A DNA stretch of 64,000 nucleotides from Sedimenticola sp. (GTDB lineage: Bacteria; Pseudomonadota; Gammaproteobacteria; Chromatiales; Chromatiaceae). Under the pieces are notes generated by a model. The model did no database searches. It was not told the origin of the DNA and saw only the letters and a program-made list of their open reading frames with translations. Position numbers and translations under genes: made by a program. The stretch's first letter is position 1; every line of letters starts with the position of its first letter. Below, one piece after another: positions 33,193 to 42,416 of this stretch. Location of the stretch: the NCBI GenBank assembly GCA_002869585.1, contig PKUO01000057.1:544-64543 (forward strand), read 5' to 3'.

Positions 33193-35498
33193 GCCTTGGC
33201 AGCTTCCGAGGCTATGGTTTTTTTACCACCGCTCTGACTCCAGATGCGCAGTCCGATGACCACCAGTGCCAGCATGATCAGCAGCCCCACTATCCAGGCC
33301 ATGGCACTATCCGGATGCTTGGCATAAGTGGCCGCCTGGTAGTAGACGGTGGATACGGTGAAGGCGATGCCGGTGGTCCAGGCGGCGACAAAGGCGGTCC
33401 AGGCCCCGCCCGCCTCGCGCATGATCGCGCCCATGGTGGCGACACAGGGGGAGTAGAGCAGGATAAACAGCAGGTAGGCAAAGGCCCCGGCCTGCCCATC
33501 GAAGCGGGTCGCCATGGCACCGAAGATACCGCTGCTGACCTCCTGCTGCGCCGCTGCCGCATCGGCTGAGCTGATATCGCCGACATCCAGGCTCAGTGGG
33601 TCGAGGATGTTGTCCTTCACCGCCGATAGGTTTTCCGGAATGGTGGCCGCGGCCTCCGCCAGCCGTTGCAGCAGATTGAACGGTTGTTCCTCGGTGGCGG
33701 GCGCCTCCTGCTCGGCCAGCTGGCTGTAGATCGAATCCAGGGTACCGACCACCACCTCTTTCGCCAGCACGCCGGTGAAGATGCCGACAGTGGCGGGCCA
33801 GTTATCTTCCTTGATGCCCAGGGGTGAGAGCACCGGCGTCAGGGTCTTGGCCACCGAGCTGAGGATCGACTTCTCGCTATCCTGATTGCCGAACGAACCG
33901 TCGTTGCCGATTGAGTTCAGCACATTCAGCGCCAGCACCATGATAATGATGATCTTGCCGGCATCGTGGATGAACAGCTTGACGCGATCCCAGGTGCGCA
34001 GGGTAACCCCCTTGATGGTCGGCAGATGATAGGGCGGCAGCTCCATCATGAAGCCCGAACTCTGTCCGCTGAGCAGGGTGCGGCGCATGATCAGCCCGGT
34101 GAGAACCGCCACGGCAATGCCGATCAGGTAGAGAAGAAACACCAGGTTCTGACCGTTGCTGGGAAAGAAGGCTGCGGCAAACAGGGCATACACCGGCAGT
34201 CTGGCGCCGCAGGACATGAACGGATTCATCAATATGGTCAGTTTGCGTTCGCGCTCGTTTTCCAGGGTGCGAGTAGCCATCACCGCCGGGACGTTGCAGC
34301 CGAAACCGACAATCAGTGGCACAAATGCCTTGCCCGGCAAGCCGATGGCGCGCATCGCCCGGTCCATCACGAAGGCGGCCCGCGCCATGTAGCCGGTATC
34401 TTCCAGCACCGACAGAAACAGGTAGAGACAGGCGATGATCGGGATGAAGGTGGAGACCACCTGCACGCCGCCACCCGCACCCTCGGCAATGAACAGTGTC
34501 AGCCACTCCGGTGAGCCGATGCCGCGCAGCCACTCGCCCAGTCCCTCGACCACGAAGGCGCCCACGGCGATGTCGAAAAAGTCGATGAAGGCGCCACCGA
34601 TATTGATGGTGAACATGAACATCAGGTACATCACCACCATGAAGATGGGGATGCCAATGATGCGGTTCAGTACCACCTTGTCGATGCGATCAGAGAGGGT
34701 GCGTCCCACCCGTCCCTGCTCCTTGATCGACTTCTGCGCCAGCGCATGGGCATGGCCATAGCGGGCGTCGGCGATATAGATATCCGCCTCTTCGCCGGTA
34801 CGGGATTCGATGGTCTGCTGCCAATGCGCCACCAGCGGCCGGATGTTATCGCCGGCAAGCTTTATTGCATGGTTATCACCCTCCAACAGCTTGAGCGACA
34901 GCCAGCGCAGGTTGGCGTCATCGGTGAGTCCCTGCAGTTGCGGTTCGAGATCGGCAATCGCCTGTTCCACTACATCGTCATGGGCAACTTGGAAGCGTCC
35001 ATCCGTGGCGGTGTTGGCAATCAGCCGGATCTGCTGTTTCAGCTCGCGGATTCCCTCGCCGGTCACGGCGACAATCGGCACCACCGGGCAGCCCAGTTCC
35101 TTGCTGAGGGTGTCTGTGTCCACCAGAATGCCGCGCTTGCGGGCAACGTCCATCATGTTCAGGGCAACCACCATGGGGATGCCCATTTCCCGCAACTGAA
35201 CGCTGAAATAGAGGTTTCGCTCGAGATTGGAGGCGTCGATGACATTAACGATCATGCTGGCATCGCGTGACAGCAGGTAGTCGCGCGTTACCTGTTCGTC
35301 GATGGAGGAGGCATCCAGTGAGTAGATGCCGGGGAGGTCGATAACCTGGACCTCTTCGCTATCCAGCGTGAAGCGCCCCTCCTTGCGATCCACGGTCACC
35401 CCAGGCCAGTTCCCCGTCTTCTGCCGGATTCCGGTGAAGGCGTTGAAGAGCGCGGATTTACCGCAGTTGGGATTGCCGCCGAGGGCGATTGTCAGCAC
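33189..35498 (-). CDS. feoB: Ferrous iron transporter FeoB
   Basis: This 769-residue inner-membrane protein has an N-terminal G-protein domain (G1 GNPNCGKSALF, G2 T in PGVTVDRKEG, G3 DLPGIYSL, G4 NMMD), a helical spacer, then the polytopic Gate region with GFGCNVPAVMATRTL and GCNVP-like repeats. It imports Fe(II), mainly under anoxia. The insertion with LLQRLAEAAATIPENLSAVKDNILD before the last membrane block is as in other gammaproteobacterial FeoB. Confidence 0.96.
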   Translation of the reverse strand: MLTIALGGNPNCGKSALFNAFTGIRQKTGNWPGVTVDRKEGRFTLDSEEVQVIDLPGIYSLDASSIDEQVTRDYLLSRDASMIVNVIDASNLERNLYFSVQLREMGIPMVVALNMMDVARKRGILVDTDTLSKELGCPVVPIVAVTGEGIRELKQQIRLIANTATDGRFQVAHDDVVEQAIADLEPQLQGLTDDANLRWLSLKLLEGDNHAIKLAGDNIRPLVAHWQQTIESRTGEEADIYIADARYGHAHALAQKSIKEQGRVGRTLSDRIDKVVLNRIIGIPIFMVVMYLMFMFTINIGGAFIDFFDIAVGAFVVEGLGEWLRGIGSPEWLTLFIAEGAGGGVQVVSTFIPIIACLYLFLSVLEDTGYMARAAFVMDRAMRAIGLPGKAFVPLIVGFGCNVPAVMATRTLENERERKLTILMNPFMSCGARLPVYALFAAAFFPSNGQNLVFLLYLIGIAVAVLTGLIMRRTLLSGQSSGFMMELPPYHLPTIKGVTLRTWDRVKLFIHDAGKIIIIMVLALNVLNSIGNDGSFGNQDSEKSILSSVAKTLTPVLSPLGIKEDNWPATVGIFTGVLAKEVVVGTLDSIYSQLAEQEAPATEEQPFNLLQRLAEAAATIPENLSAVKDNILDPLSLDVGDISSADAAAAQQEVSSGIFGAMATRFDGQAGAFAYLLFILLYSPCVATMGAIMREAGGAWTAFVAAWTTGIAFTVSTVYYQAATYAKHPDSAMAWIVGLLIMLALVVIGLRIWSQSGGKKTIASEAAKA

Positions 35499-35513
35499 CG
35501 TTTTCTCCAGGAA

Positions 35514-35777
35514 TCAGTTGAGGTTGTCGATCAGTTGCAGGATCAGCTGCGAGGCAATGCTGCCTCCCAGGGCAACGCGGGTGCCGGCGCTGGCAACCAC
35601 GACCCCTTGTCCGCGGTGTTGCAGGACGCTGATCTCCGAGCCGACCCGCAAGCCAAGGCTTAGCAGGCGGCGCGCCACTGCACGGTCGCCTTTGATCATC
35701 TTGATGCGCGCTCTCTGACCGATGGGGAGATTGTTCAGGGAGATGTCGCTGGTCTCTTGTAATGCCTTGGGTATCAC
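35514..35777 (-). CDS. feoA: FeoA, SH3-like Feo system protein
   Basis: This FeoA protein (about 87 residues from GTG 35777, 96 from ATG 35804) has LNNLPIGQRARIKMIKGDRAVARRLLSLGLRVGSEISVLQ and GTRVALGG, the small SH3-like partner of FeoB. The upstream ATG at 35804 lies inside the probable Fur box, so a start at GTG 35777 (or another internal codon) seems more reasonable, though not certain. First gene of feoABC. Confidence 0.88.
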   Translation of the reverse strand: MIPKALQETSDISLNNLPIGQRARIKMIKGDRAVARRLLSLGLRVGSEISVLQHRGQGVVVASAGTRVALGGSIASQLILQLIDNLN

Positions 35778-35794
35778 GTTCGTCCAACCAACAA

Positions 35795-35809
35795 TAAGAA
35801 TCATTCTCG
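35795..35809. promoter_or_regulatory. Fur box ahead of feoABC
   Basis: On the minus strand CGAGAATGATTCTTA, 13 of 15 matches to the 7-1-7 Fur consensus TGAGAATnATTCTCA. Position just upstream of feoA fits iron repression of the operon. No site was sought genome-wide. Confidence 0.6.
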
Positions 35810-35910
35810 TTTATATTTTAGCAGCAGGGTATATCAGTTACAACTAATTTAGTGGGGTTTAGTTAAAAAATATATCTGGATAGCTGAATAATGCCGGGTT
35901 TTTTCCAGGC

Positions 35911-36152
35911 AAAAAAATACCGCCCGCGAGCGGGCGGCTTAAAAAGGAGGAGATGCGATATATACATAACGCATGTGGCGGAATTGCTGCTGCATAATTC
36001 CGCACGGAGTGGTCGGGCGAACCTGACCTGCCCTTGCATCCGTGTAAGGGGCTGGCCACATGGAGTGGTTGCACTCTGAATTGCATATGCTGTGCCAAGT
36101 TGTCCTGGTGCTGAGGGAGTCGTTTCGTTCTCTAGGAACTTATTGATTTTAT
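35911..36152 (-). ncRNA. Candidate minus-strand small RNA ending in a strong terminator
   Basis: A perfect GC hairpin at 35920-35937 (CCGCCCGC, GA, GCGGGCGG) is followed on the minus strand by U7, a textbook terminator for leftward transcription. Yet no protein gene lies on that strand between 36205 and the hairpin. On the minus strand a promoter-like TTACTG (36188-36183), 18-bp spacer, TATACT (36164-36159) would start a transcript near 36152 of about 240 nt. It contains another stable stem, GCGGAATT, a 10-nt loop, AATTCCGC (about 35976-36003). The 79-codon frame here has no credible start or composition. It matches neither 6S, SRP, RNase P nor tmRNA that I recognise. Expression is inferred. 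Confidence 0.5.
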
Positions 36153-36273
36153 TGAATTAGTATAAAAATAGATACTGATAATCAGTAATTGGTCATGTTA
36201 TAATATGCCTCGAACTGCCAATCTCGGCAGTTCAGATGTACTGTTATGCCGCTTATGGCATAGAGGAGATGTT

Positions 36274-37602
36274 GTGGCCTCGGTTTGTGAGAATCTTAAA
36301 GACGGTGAGTTGCGGGCCATTTTCGATGGCATCCAGGAACCGGCTATTCTGCTTTCGCGGGATTACCGCGTGCTGATGGCCAATCAGGCCTATCAAAAGA
36401 TCCATCAGCAGGATGAGAGTCTGATCAATCGCAAGTGCCATGAGATCTCCCATGGCAATTCAGTGCCCTGCTGGCAGGCCGGTGAGTCCTGCCAGATGGT
36501 CGAGGCCAAGGCAACGGGCCAGCCCCAGCGTGTTCTGCATATCCATCACTCCCCGCATGGCGATGAGCATGTGGAGGTGGAGGGTCGTCCGGTTTTCGAT
36601 AAGCACAATGAGCTGACCTGCTTTGTGGAGATCATCCGGCAGTCGAGGGCGGCCAGCCCGAGAGCCGGCGGTCAGGGTATGGTGGGTCGGTCCCGTGCCT
36701 TCAACCAGATGCTTGGCCTGGTACAGCGGGTTGCCCCCAGTGAATCCACGGCGCTATTGCTGGGAGAGTCGGGGACCGGTAAAGAGCTGGTGGCCCAGGC
36801 GGTTCATGATCTGAGCCCCAGAAGGGACAAGCTGTTCGTGCCGGTGGAGTGTTCAGGCCTTACCGAGACACTGTTCGAGAGTGAACTGTTCGGGCATGCG
36901 AAAGGGGCGTTTACCGGCGCCACGGTGGCCAAGCCCGGCCTGGTGGAGCTGGCTCAGGGGGGAACCCTGTTTCTTGATGAGATCGGTGATATTCCGCTCT
37001 CCATGCAGGTCAAACTGCTGCGACTGCTGGAGACAGGCACCTATCGGCGGGTTGGGGGAGTGGAGCCCCGACAGGCCGATTTTCGCTTGATCTGCGCGAC
37101 CCACAGGGATCTCGGGGAGATGGTGGCCGAGGGCCTGTTTCGCCAGGATCTCTACTATCGGATCAGCGTTTTCCCCATCGTCCTGCCGTCACTGAAAGAG
37201 CGTCGCGAGGACCTTGCCCTGCTGGTGGAGACGCTGTTGCAAAGGATCAAGGGTGGTGAGAACAAGCGCCTGTCCACGGAGGCCCTGGCGTGTTTGCAGC
37301 GTTACCCCTTTCCCGGGAATATACGTGAGCTGCGTAACATTCTGGAGCGTGCCTGCCTGTTGAGCGATGGCGAGGTCATACAGATCAGCAGTCTGCCGGA
37401 TGTCTGTATCGATCCGCAGCAAAAGGTTACCGCTGCCGAGACCCGGGTATTGACACTTGATGAGGTCGAGCGGCGCTATCTCGAAGAGGTGAGTCGTTCA
37501 TTTCAGGGCGATCGCCGGGAACTGGCGCGGCAGTTGGGTATCAGCGAACGCACGCTGTTTCGCAAGCTGCAGCAGGTGGGAAAAGAAGCGCTGTCCGACT
37601 AG
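36274..37602 (+). CDS. Orphan sigma54-dependent activator with Cys-rich PAS domain
   Basis: This 442-residue regulator has no receiver domain. It starts with a PAS domain ([26 protein letters not shown]), with cysteines in [21 protein letters not shown], then AAA+ (Walker A GESGTGKE, sigma54 loop [17 protein letters not shown]) and Fis-type HTH ([20 protein letters not shown]). GTG 36274 follows GAGGAG at 5 bp and is preferred to the longer frame from 36205. The PAS Cys pattern resembles that of the heme-c kinase at 3227 and may bind a metal or Fe-S cluster, giving direct redox control of sigma54 promoters. No kinase is adjacent and its targets are unknown; the last 4 bp overlap the convergent methyltransferase. 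Confidence 0.9.
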   Translation: MASVCENLKDGELRAIFDGIQEPAILLSRDYRVLMANQAYQKIHQQDESLINRKCHEISHGNSVPCWQAGESCQMVEAKATGQPQRVLHIHHSPHGDEHVEVEGRPVFDKHNELTCFVEIIRQSRAASPRAGGQGMVGRSRAFNQMLGLVQRVAPSESTALLLGESGTGKELVAQAVHDLSPRRDKLFVPVECSGLTETLFESELFGHAKGAFTGATVAKPGLVELAQGGTLFLDEIGDIPLSMQVKLLRLLETGTYRRVGGVEPRQADFRLICATHRDLGEMVAEGLFRQDLYYRISVFPIVLPSLKERREDLALLVETLLQRIKGGENKRLSTEALACLQRYPFPGNIRELRNILERACLLSDGEVIQISSLPDVCIDPQQKVTAAETRVLTLDEVERRYLEEVSRSFQGDRRELARQLGISERTLFRKLQQVGKEALSD

Positions 37603-38306
37603 GGTTTGCGCAGCAGATCGACCCGCGATGGCTTCATGAAGTGGGCGCCCTGATCGGTCATGTGCTGCATGAAGGCGGCCTTGATCCGCCCATACAACAC
37701 CTCGTCGATATTATGCTCGGTGTGGGTGACGTTGAGCATCCGCGCCTCGAAATCATCAAAATCCTTATAGTGGCCGGGTGAGTTGAAAAAGATCTGTTCG
37801 ACCAGTTGCAGCCGTTTCTCCTGCACGGACGTTTGCAACGCCTGGAAGGCGGCCTTGCGCACCGCCTGCTCGTCATGGAACAGGCGCAGTATCTCGTTGA
37901 AATCACCACGATAGACCGGCTCCGAGATGTAGGCCAGTCCACCCGGCCTCAGCACCCTTGCGATCTCCTTCAGCGCAGGGTCCATTTTATCCAGGGGCAC
38001 ATGGTGGAGCGACTTGAGCATCAGCACGATGTCAACGCTGGCATCGGGCAGATCGATCGCCTCCGCGCCGCCATAGATGAAGCGGACACCAGGTAGATCG
38101 GTGATGGCCAGATTCTTCTCGTGCTGAATGCGATCGACCTCCGCGGCGGTGATCTGTCCGGGGTGAAACTGCTCGGCAATCTTGCGCGTCATCCAGGCGC
38201 TGCCGCATCCCAGTTCCAGGACATTGGCGTCGCGCAGGGGCAGGGTCCGCTGAATGATATCCAGTTCGGTGGCAGTCTGGTAGGCGTCAGGGCGATCTAT
38301 CTTCAT
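37599..38306 (-). CDS. SAM-dependent class I methyltransferase
   Basis: This 235-residue protein has the Methyltransf_11/25 SAM motif [18 protein letters not shown], acidic motif II in [10 protein letters not shown], and a post-motif [24 protein letters not shown] 38306 has AAAGAG upstream; the open frame continues to 39206 but that extension is only the shadow of the ClC gene. Substrate unknown. Confidence 0.85.
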   Translation of the reverse strand: MKIDRPDAYQTATELDIIQRTLPLRDANVLELGCGSAWMTRKIAEQFHPGQITAAEVDRIQHEKNLAITDLPGVRFIYGGAEAIDLPDASVDIVLMLKSLHHVPLDKMDPALKEIARVLRPGGLAYISEPVYRGDFNEILRLFHDEQAVRKAAFQALQTSVQEKRLQLVEQIFFNSPGHYKDFDDFEARMLNVTHTEHNIDEVLYGRIKAAFMQHMTDQGAHFMKPSRVDLLRKP

Positions 38307-38405
38307 GGTCAACTCTTTGGGTACCGTACATCGGTCGGATAGGTTAATGTTGATTATCTTGATTGCACAGGCTTGAGGCAAATCCAGCCCAGATAAGTTC
38401 CGGGG

Positions 38406-40169
38406 ATGATGACGAAAAGGACAAAGACAGACAAACGGTTTGCCGAACGCCTGGATCGGTTGCGCATGCATCTGTCGCGACCGGATGCCCTGCTTCAGCT
38501 CTCGGCGCTGGGTTTGTTGAGCGGCGTTTTCGCCGGCGCGGTGATCGTGCTGTTCCGTATCCTGGTGGAGGGTTCGCAGCGGGGGTTGCTGCCGGCCGGA
38601 CTGGCTGAAAACTACGAGGCGCTGCCGCTGACAGCCAGGGTGCTGTTGCCTGTTGCCGGTGGGCTGTTCATCGGCCTGATGTTCCACTTTAGCGCCCGGG
38701 GTGTGTATGTGCTGGGCGTCGCCAAGGTGCTGGAACGCATGGCCTACCACCAGGGCTATCTCTCCGTGCGGGGGTTTATCCTGCAGTTCTTCGGGGCGGC
38801 GATTGCCATCATCAGCGGCCACTCGGTGGGCAGGGAGGGGCCGCATATCTATCTCGGGGCGGCAACCGGCAGCCTGCTGGGTCAATACCTGACGCTGCCC
38901 AATAACAGCATCCGCACCCTGGTCGGCTGTGGTGCGGCGGCGGGTATCGCGGCATCCTTCAACACCCCGCTGGCCGGGGTGATCTTTGCCCTGGAAGTGG
39001 TGATGATGGAGTACACCCTGGCGAGTTTCATTCCGGTGATGCTGGCCGCGGTCGGCGCCACGGCGGTCTCCTATCTGGCGTTCGGCTCGGAGCCGGCCTT
39101 TCTGGTGCCGGCGCATCAATTCAATTCCCTGGGCGAGATCCCGCTGGTTGTGCTGCTGGGTGTGACCGCCGGTGCTGTGGCCGCACTGTTCATCCATTTG
39201 CTGCAACAGGTGGCGAAAAACGCCAGTCGGTTCCCCTTCTGGCAGCGCACCACACTGGCCGGGTTGGTGGTCGGTGTGCTCGGTCTGTGGGTGCCCCAGG
39301 TGATGGGTATAGGTTATGACTCGGTAAACAGCGCCCTGCTGGGGGAGTTGGGCCTGCTGCTTCTGGTGTCAGTTCTGTTCGCCAAACTGCTGGCGACGGT
39401 GGCCTGTGTGGGTCTGGGGGTGCCGGGTGGGATGATCGGCCCGGTGCTGTTTATCGGCGCCATGCTGGGAAGCTCCCTGGCACAGGGGGTTCAGCGACTG
39501 CTGCCGGATAGTGGTGTGGATGTCGGCCTGTATGCGCTGTTGGGGATGGGGGCGATGATGGGTAGCAGTCTGCAGGCGCCGCTGGCCGCCCTGACCGCGA
39601 TGATGGAGCTGACCCATACCCCGCAGATCATCATGCCTGGCATGCTGGTCATCGTCATTGCCAGCCTCACCGCCAGTGAGCTGTTTCGCAAGGAATCCCT
39701 GTTTATCACCATGCTCAAGGCAAGCGGCATGGACTACAGCGCCAACCCGGTGTTACAGACGCTGCGCCGCATCGGGGTGGCGAGCGTGATGCGTGAGCGT
39801 TTTCAGCGGCCAGAGCGGGTGATGGACCGGGATGCGGTCGATGCGCTGCTGAAGAAGGAGCCGGAATGGCTGTTGATCCAGGGGGAGGAGCGCCCGATAG
39901 CACTGCTGCGTGCCCTGGATCTGGCGCGCCATGTGCAGGCCCTGAAAGAGGGTCAGGAAGATGTGCAATTGATCGATCTGATGGAGATCCCCGGACAGCG
40001 CTACGAGGTGGCGCCGGTGCATCTGCAGGCCACCCTGCAGGAGGCGCTGGACATACTCAAGGACAAGGGCGTGGACGCCCTGTTTGTGGAGAGGATGACG
40101 GCACCGGGGATCAAGCGGATCTATGGCGTTCTGACCCGGGATCAGATTGAGTCTGCTTATCATTACTGA
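38406..40169 (+). CDS. ClC-family chloride channel/antiporter with CBS pair
   Basis: This 587-residue membrane protein has the ClC selectivity motifs GREGPHIYLG (gating Glu) and GVPGGMIGPVLFIGA. A Glu in AGVIFALEVVMMEY lies at the place of the internal proton glutamate, favouring a H+/Cl- antiporter. The C-terminal 130 residues form two CBS domains that usually sense nucleotides. ATG 38406 or the next ATG (38409) is the start. Confidence 0.92.
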   Translation: MMTKRTKTDKRFAERLDRLRMHLSRPDALLQLSALGLLSGVFAGAVIVLFRILVEGSQRGLLPAGLAENYEALPLTARVLLPVAGGLFIGLMFHFSARGVYVLGVAKVLERMAYHQGYLSVRGFILQFFGAAIAIISGHSVGREGPHIYLGAATGSLLGQYLTLPNNSIRTLVGCGAAAGIAASFNTPLAGVIFALEVVMMEYTLASFIPVMLAAVGATAVSYLAFGSEPAFLVPAHQFNSLGEIPLVVLLGVTAGAVAALFIHLLQQVAKNASRFPFWQRTTLAGLVVGVLGLWVPQVMGIGYDSVNSALLGELGLLLLVSVLFAKLLATVACVGLGVPGGMIGPVLFIGAMLGSSLAQGVQRLLPDSGVDVGLYALLGMGAMMGSSLQAPLAALTAMMELTHTPQIIMPGMLVIVIASLTASELFRKESLFITMLKASGMDYSANPVLQTLRRIGVASVMRERFQRPERVMDRDAVDALLKKEPEWLLIQGEERPIALLRALDLARHVQALKEGQEDVQLIDLMEIPGQRYEVAPVHLQATLQEALDILKDKGVDALFVERMTAPGIKRIYGVLTRDQIESAYHY

Positions 40170-40294
40170 CCGGTTTTCTGTTCTGCGTCAATGCACTCAG
40201 GACTGAAAACGGCTAGGATGAAAATTGATAAATCTCATCTCTTCGTGCTTGCTATTAAGCGCGATGTGTAACTACTGCTTTCAGGATCGAAACT

Positions 40295-41248
40295 ATGACT
40301 GTGGGAAGTAAATCAAAACCGGCGGGCGAGGCCGGTGCGAAGACAACGACTCAAGCCCAACAAATTGAAATCGAGGGCCAGCCGATGGATGTCGATGAAC
40401 TGGCCAACGAATGGCAGGTGCTGAAGAAAGAGGTTGCCAATCTAAAAGCGGATAGCCGCCAGGCGATCAGACGTTATCGCCGTGAAGAGGAGCTCAAGCC
40501 TTACCAGGCCGAGCTGATCAAGATGCAGCAGTATCTGGAAAAGACCGGTACGCGCATGATTATCCTGTTTGAAGGGCGTGATGCCGCTGGCAAGGGCGGA
40601 ACCATTCGCCGTGTCACCCGCTACATGAACGAGAAGCACTATCGTGTGGTCGCCATGGGTAAACCGTCGGACCGGGAAAAATCCCAGTGGTTTTTTCAGA
40701 AGTACATCACCCAGTTTCCACGAGGTGGCGAGGTAGTGCTGTTTGACCGCAGCTGGTACAACCGCGCCATGGTGGAGCCGGTGTTTGGGTTCTGTTCCGA
40801 GCATGAATATAAAAACTTTATGCTCGGTGTGAGTGGCTTTGAGAAAGACCTGGTGCGCCAGGGGACAGTCCTTATCAAGCTCTATTTCAGCGTCACCAAG
40901 GACGAACAGGCGCGGCGTTTTGAACGTCGCAAGAATGACCCGTTGCGCCAATGGAAATTGAGCGAGGTGGACGTCCAGGCACAGGAGCGCTGGGACGAAT
41001 TCACCAACGTCAAATATGAGATGCTGAAACGGACACATACCACCCATGCGCCCTGGACCATGATCCGCTCCAACGACAAGCACAAGGCGCGTCTCAACGC
41101 CATGAAGGTGATACTCAACTCCGTGCCCTATGAGCGCCTCAATCCTGAGCTCGATTTTGTGCCCGATCCCCAGGTGATGGTGTCCGGGTCACGTGAACTG
41201 GAGCTGATGGAAGCGCAACGGTTGCGCAGCGGCAAGTTCCAGGCCTGA
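40295..41248 (+). CDS. ppk2: Polyphosphate kinase 2
   Basis: This 317-residue PPK2 class I-like enzyme has Walker A FEGRDAAGKGGTIRRVT, Walker B FDRSWYNRAMVEPV, lid region SDREKSQWFFQKYI and RSNDKHKARLNAMKVIL. It transfers phosphate between polyphosphate and nucleoside diphosphates (GDP/ADP). The N-terminal 60 residues are a flexible extension. Confidence 0.95.
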   Translation: MTVGSKSKPAGEAGAKTTTQAQQIEIEGQPMDVDELANEWQVLKKEVANLKADSRQAIRRYRREEELKPYQAELIKMQQYLEKTGTRMIILFEGRDAAGKGGTIRRVTRYMNEKHYRVVAMGKPSDREKSQWFFQKYITQFPRGGEVVLFDRSWYNRAMVEPVFGFCSEHEYKNFMLGVSGFEKDLVRQGTVLIKLYFSVTKDEQARRFERRKNDPLRQWKLSEVDVQAQERWDEFTNVKYEMLKRTHTTHAPWTMIRSNDKHKARLNAMKVILNSVPYERLNPELDFVPDPQVMVSGSRELELMEAQRLRSGKFQA

Positions 41249-41899
41249 TTGTCAGTGTCGATATCAAGCCAGTCTCTGATGCTGATTGGGGGCTGGCTTC
41301 TCTATTTTCTGCTGCACTCACTGCTCGCTTCGTTGACAGTCAAATACTGGGTCGCGCAGCGCTGGCCCGCCCTGCTGCCGGCCTACAGATTGATGTTCAA
41401 TGCCATTTCCCTGCTGAGCCTGTTGCCCCTCCTGTATCTGCTCTATACCTTCCCCGGACCTGAAATATGGGCCTGGCGGGGGGTCGGCTGGGTGTTGGTC
41501 AATCTGCTTGCGCTGGCGTCGGTGGCAGGCTTTGTCTGGTCCATGCGTTACTACGATAGCAAGGAGTTCATCGGCCTGCGCCAGTGGCGGCAAGGGGTGC
41601 GCAGCGTCGAAGATCAGGAGCACCTGCATATCTCGCCTCTGCACCGCTATGTGCGTCATCCCTGGTATTTTCTCGGACTGGTCCTGGTCTGGACCCGGGA
41701 TATGTCCCAGGCGTTCCTGATATCAGCCCTGATGATTACCCTCTATTTCATCGTCGGTTCCTGGCTCGAGGAACGCAAGCTCATGGTCTATCACGGTGAG
41801 CGTTACCGCCGTTACCGCGAGAAGGTGCCGGGGCTGATCCCGTTGCCCTGGAAACACCTGTCCAGGGAGCAGGCTGGGGATATTCTCAAGGGTTTGTGA
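41249..41899 (+). CDS. NnrU/isoprenylcysteine methyltransferase-like membrane protein
   Basis: This 216-residue polytopic protein has the phospholipid/isoprenylcysteine methyltransferase-like C-terminus: LHRYVRHPWYFLGL and EERKLMVYHGERYRRYREKVPGLIP. These bind SAM at the membrane in characterised relatives (ICMT, MddA, NnrU). It starts with TTG or GTG immediately after ppk2, so probably co-transcribed. Substrate unknown. Confidence 0.78.
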   Translation: MSVSISSQSLMLIGGWLLYFLLHSLLASLTVKYWVAQRWPALLPAYRLMFNAISLLSLLPLLYLLYTFPGPEIWAWRGVGWVLVNLLALASVAGFVWSMRYYDSKEFIGLRQWRQGVRSVEDQEHLHISPLHRYVRHPWYFLGLVLVWTRDMSQAFLISALMITLYFIVGSWLEERKLMVYHGERYRRYREKVPGLIPLPWKHLSREQAGDILKGL

Positions 41900-42063
41900 A
41901 CGCAGATCCGCAAATGCAGGCGATTAGTCGGCGTCTACAGCCAAATCGACCAAATTTACTTAAGAAAATTGTGTTGTTGCCGATGCGTTAGTAACAGGCT
42001 CTGGCGTGCAGGGCCCGGAGCCGTTTGTCTTAACTAACTCAACTGATCCAGGAGCAACGACAG

Positions 42064-42396
42064 ATGCTGGACTATTCGGAAAAGCGGGATTACCCGCGTA
42101 TGTCAGTAGATTGCGCCGCGCGTTTCAGGGCCAACGGCGCTGATGCTGTGCGAAACGCCATTGTCAAAGACCTCAGCGGGGGCGGCATGCTGATTTGGAC
42201 GGATGAACCGGTGGAGGCAGGTTCACGGCTGTCGATCGTGGTGGTGCCGGGTAAAAATATAACTCCGCCCCTGCATGCCGAGTTGGAAGTGGTGCGTTGC
42301 GCCCCCCTGGAGATGGATACGGATCCGACCTTCTCCATTGCCTGTACCATCAGCAAGCTTTTCGCTGAGTCCGAGGTGGGGGACAATTTCCCATAG
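42064..42396 (+). CDS. PilZ-domain c-di-GMP-binding protein
   Basis: This 110-residue single PilZ domain has the c-di-GMP contacts RDYPR (RxxxR) and DLSGGGM (DxSxxG). A small cytoplasmic effector; GGAGCAACGAC precedes ATG 42064. The target process is unknown, but the window has a GGDEF enzyme at 48147. Confidence 0.9.
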   Translation: MLDYSEKRDYPRMSVDCAARFRANGADAVRNAIVKDLSGGGMLIWTDEPVEAGSRLSIVVVPGKNITPPLHAELEVVRCAPLEMDTDPTFSIACTISKLFAESEVGDNFP

Positions 42397-42416
42397 CTGT
42401 ATGGTTTTTGCTTCAA

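Noticed and set aside
35859-36098. 79-codon minus-strand frame overlapping the candidate small RNA
   Set aside because: It reads through the terminator stem and has no conserved or plausible protein features.
38307-39206. N-terminal extension of the methyltransferase on the minus strand
   Set aside because: It is antisense to the ClC gene; the SAM domain starts after ATG 38306 with a ribosome site.
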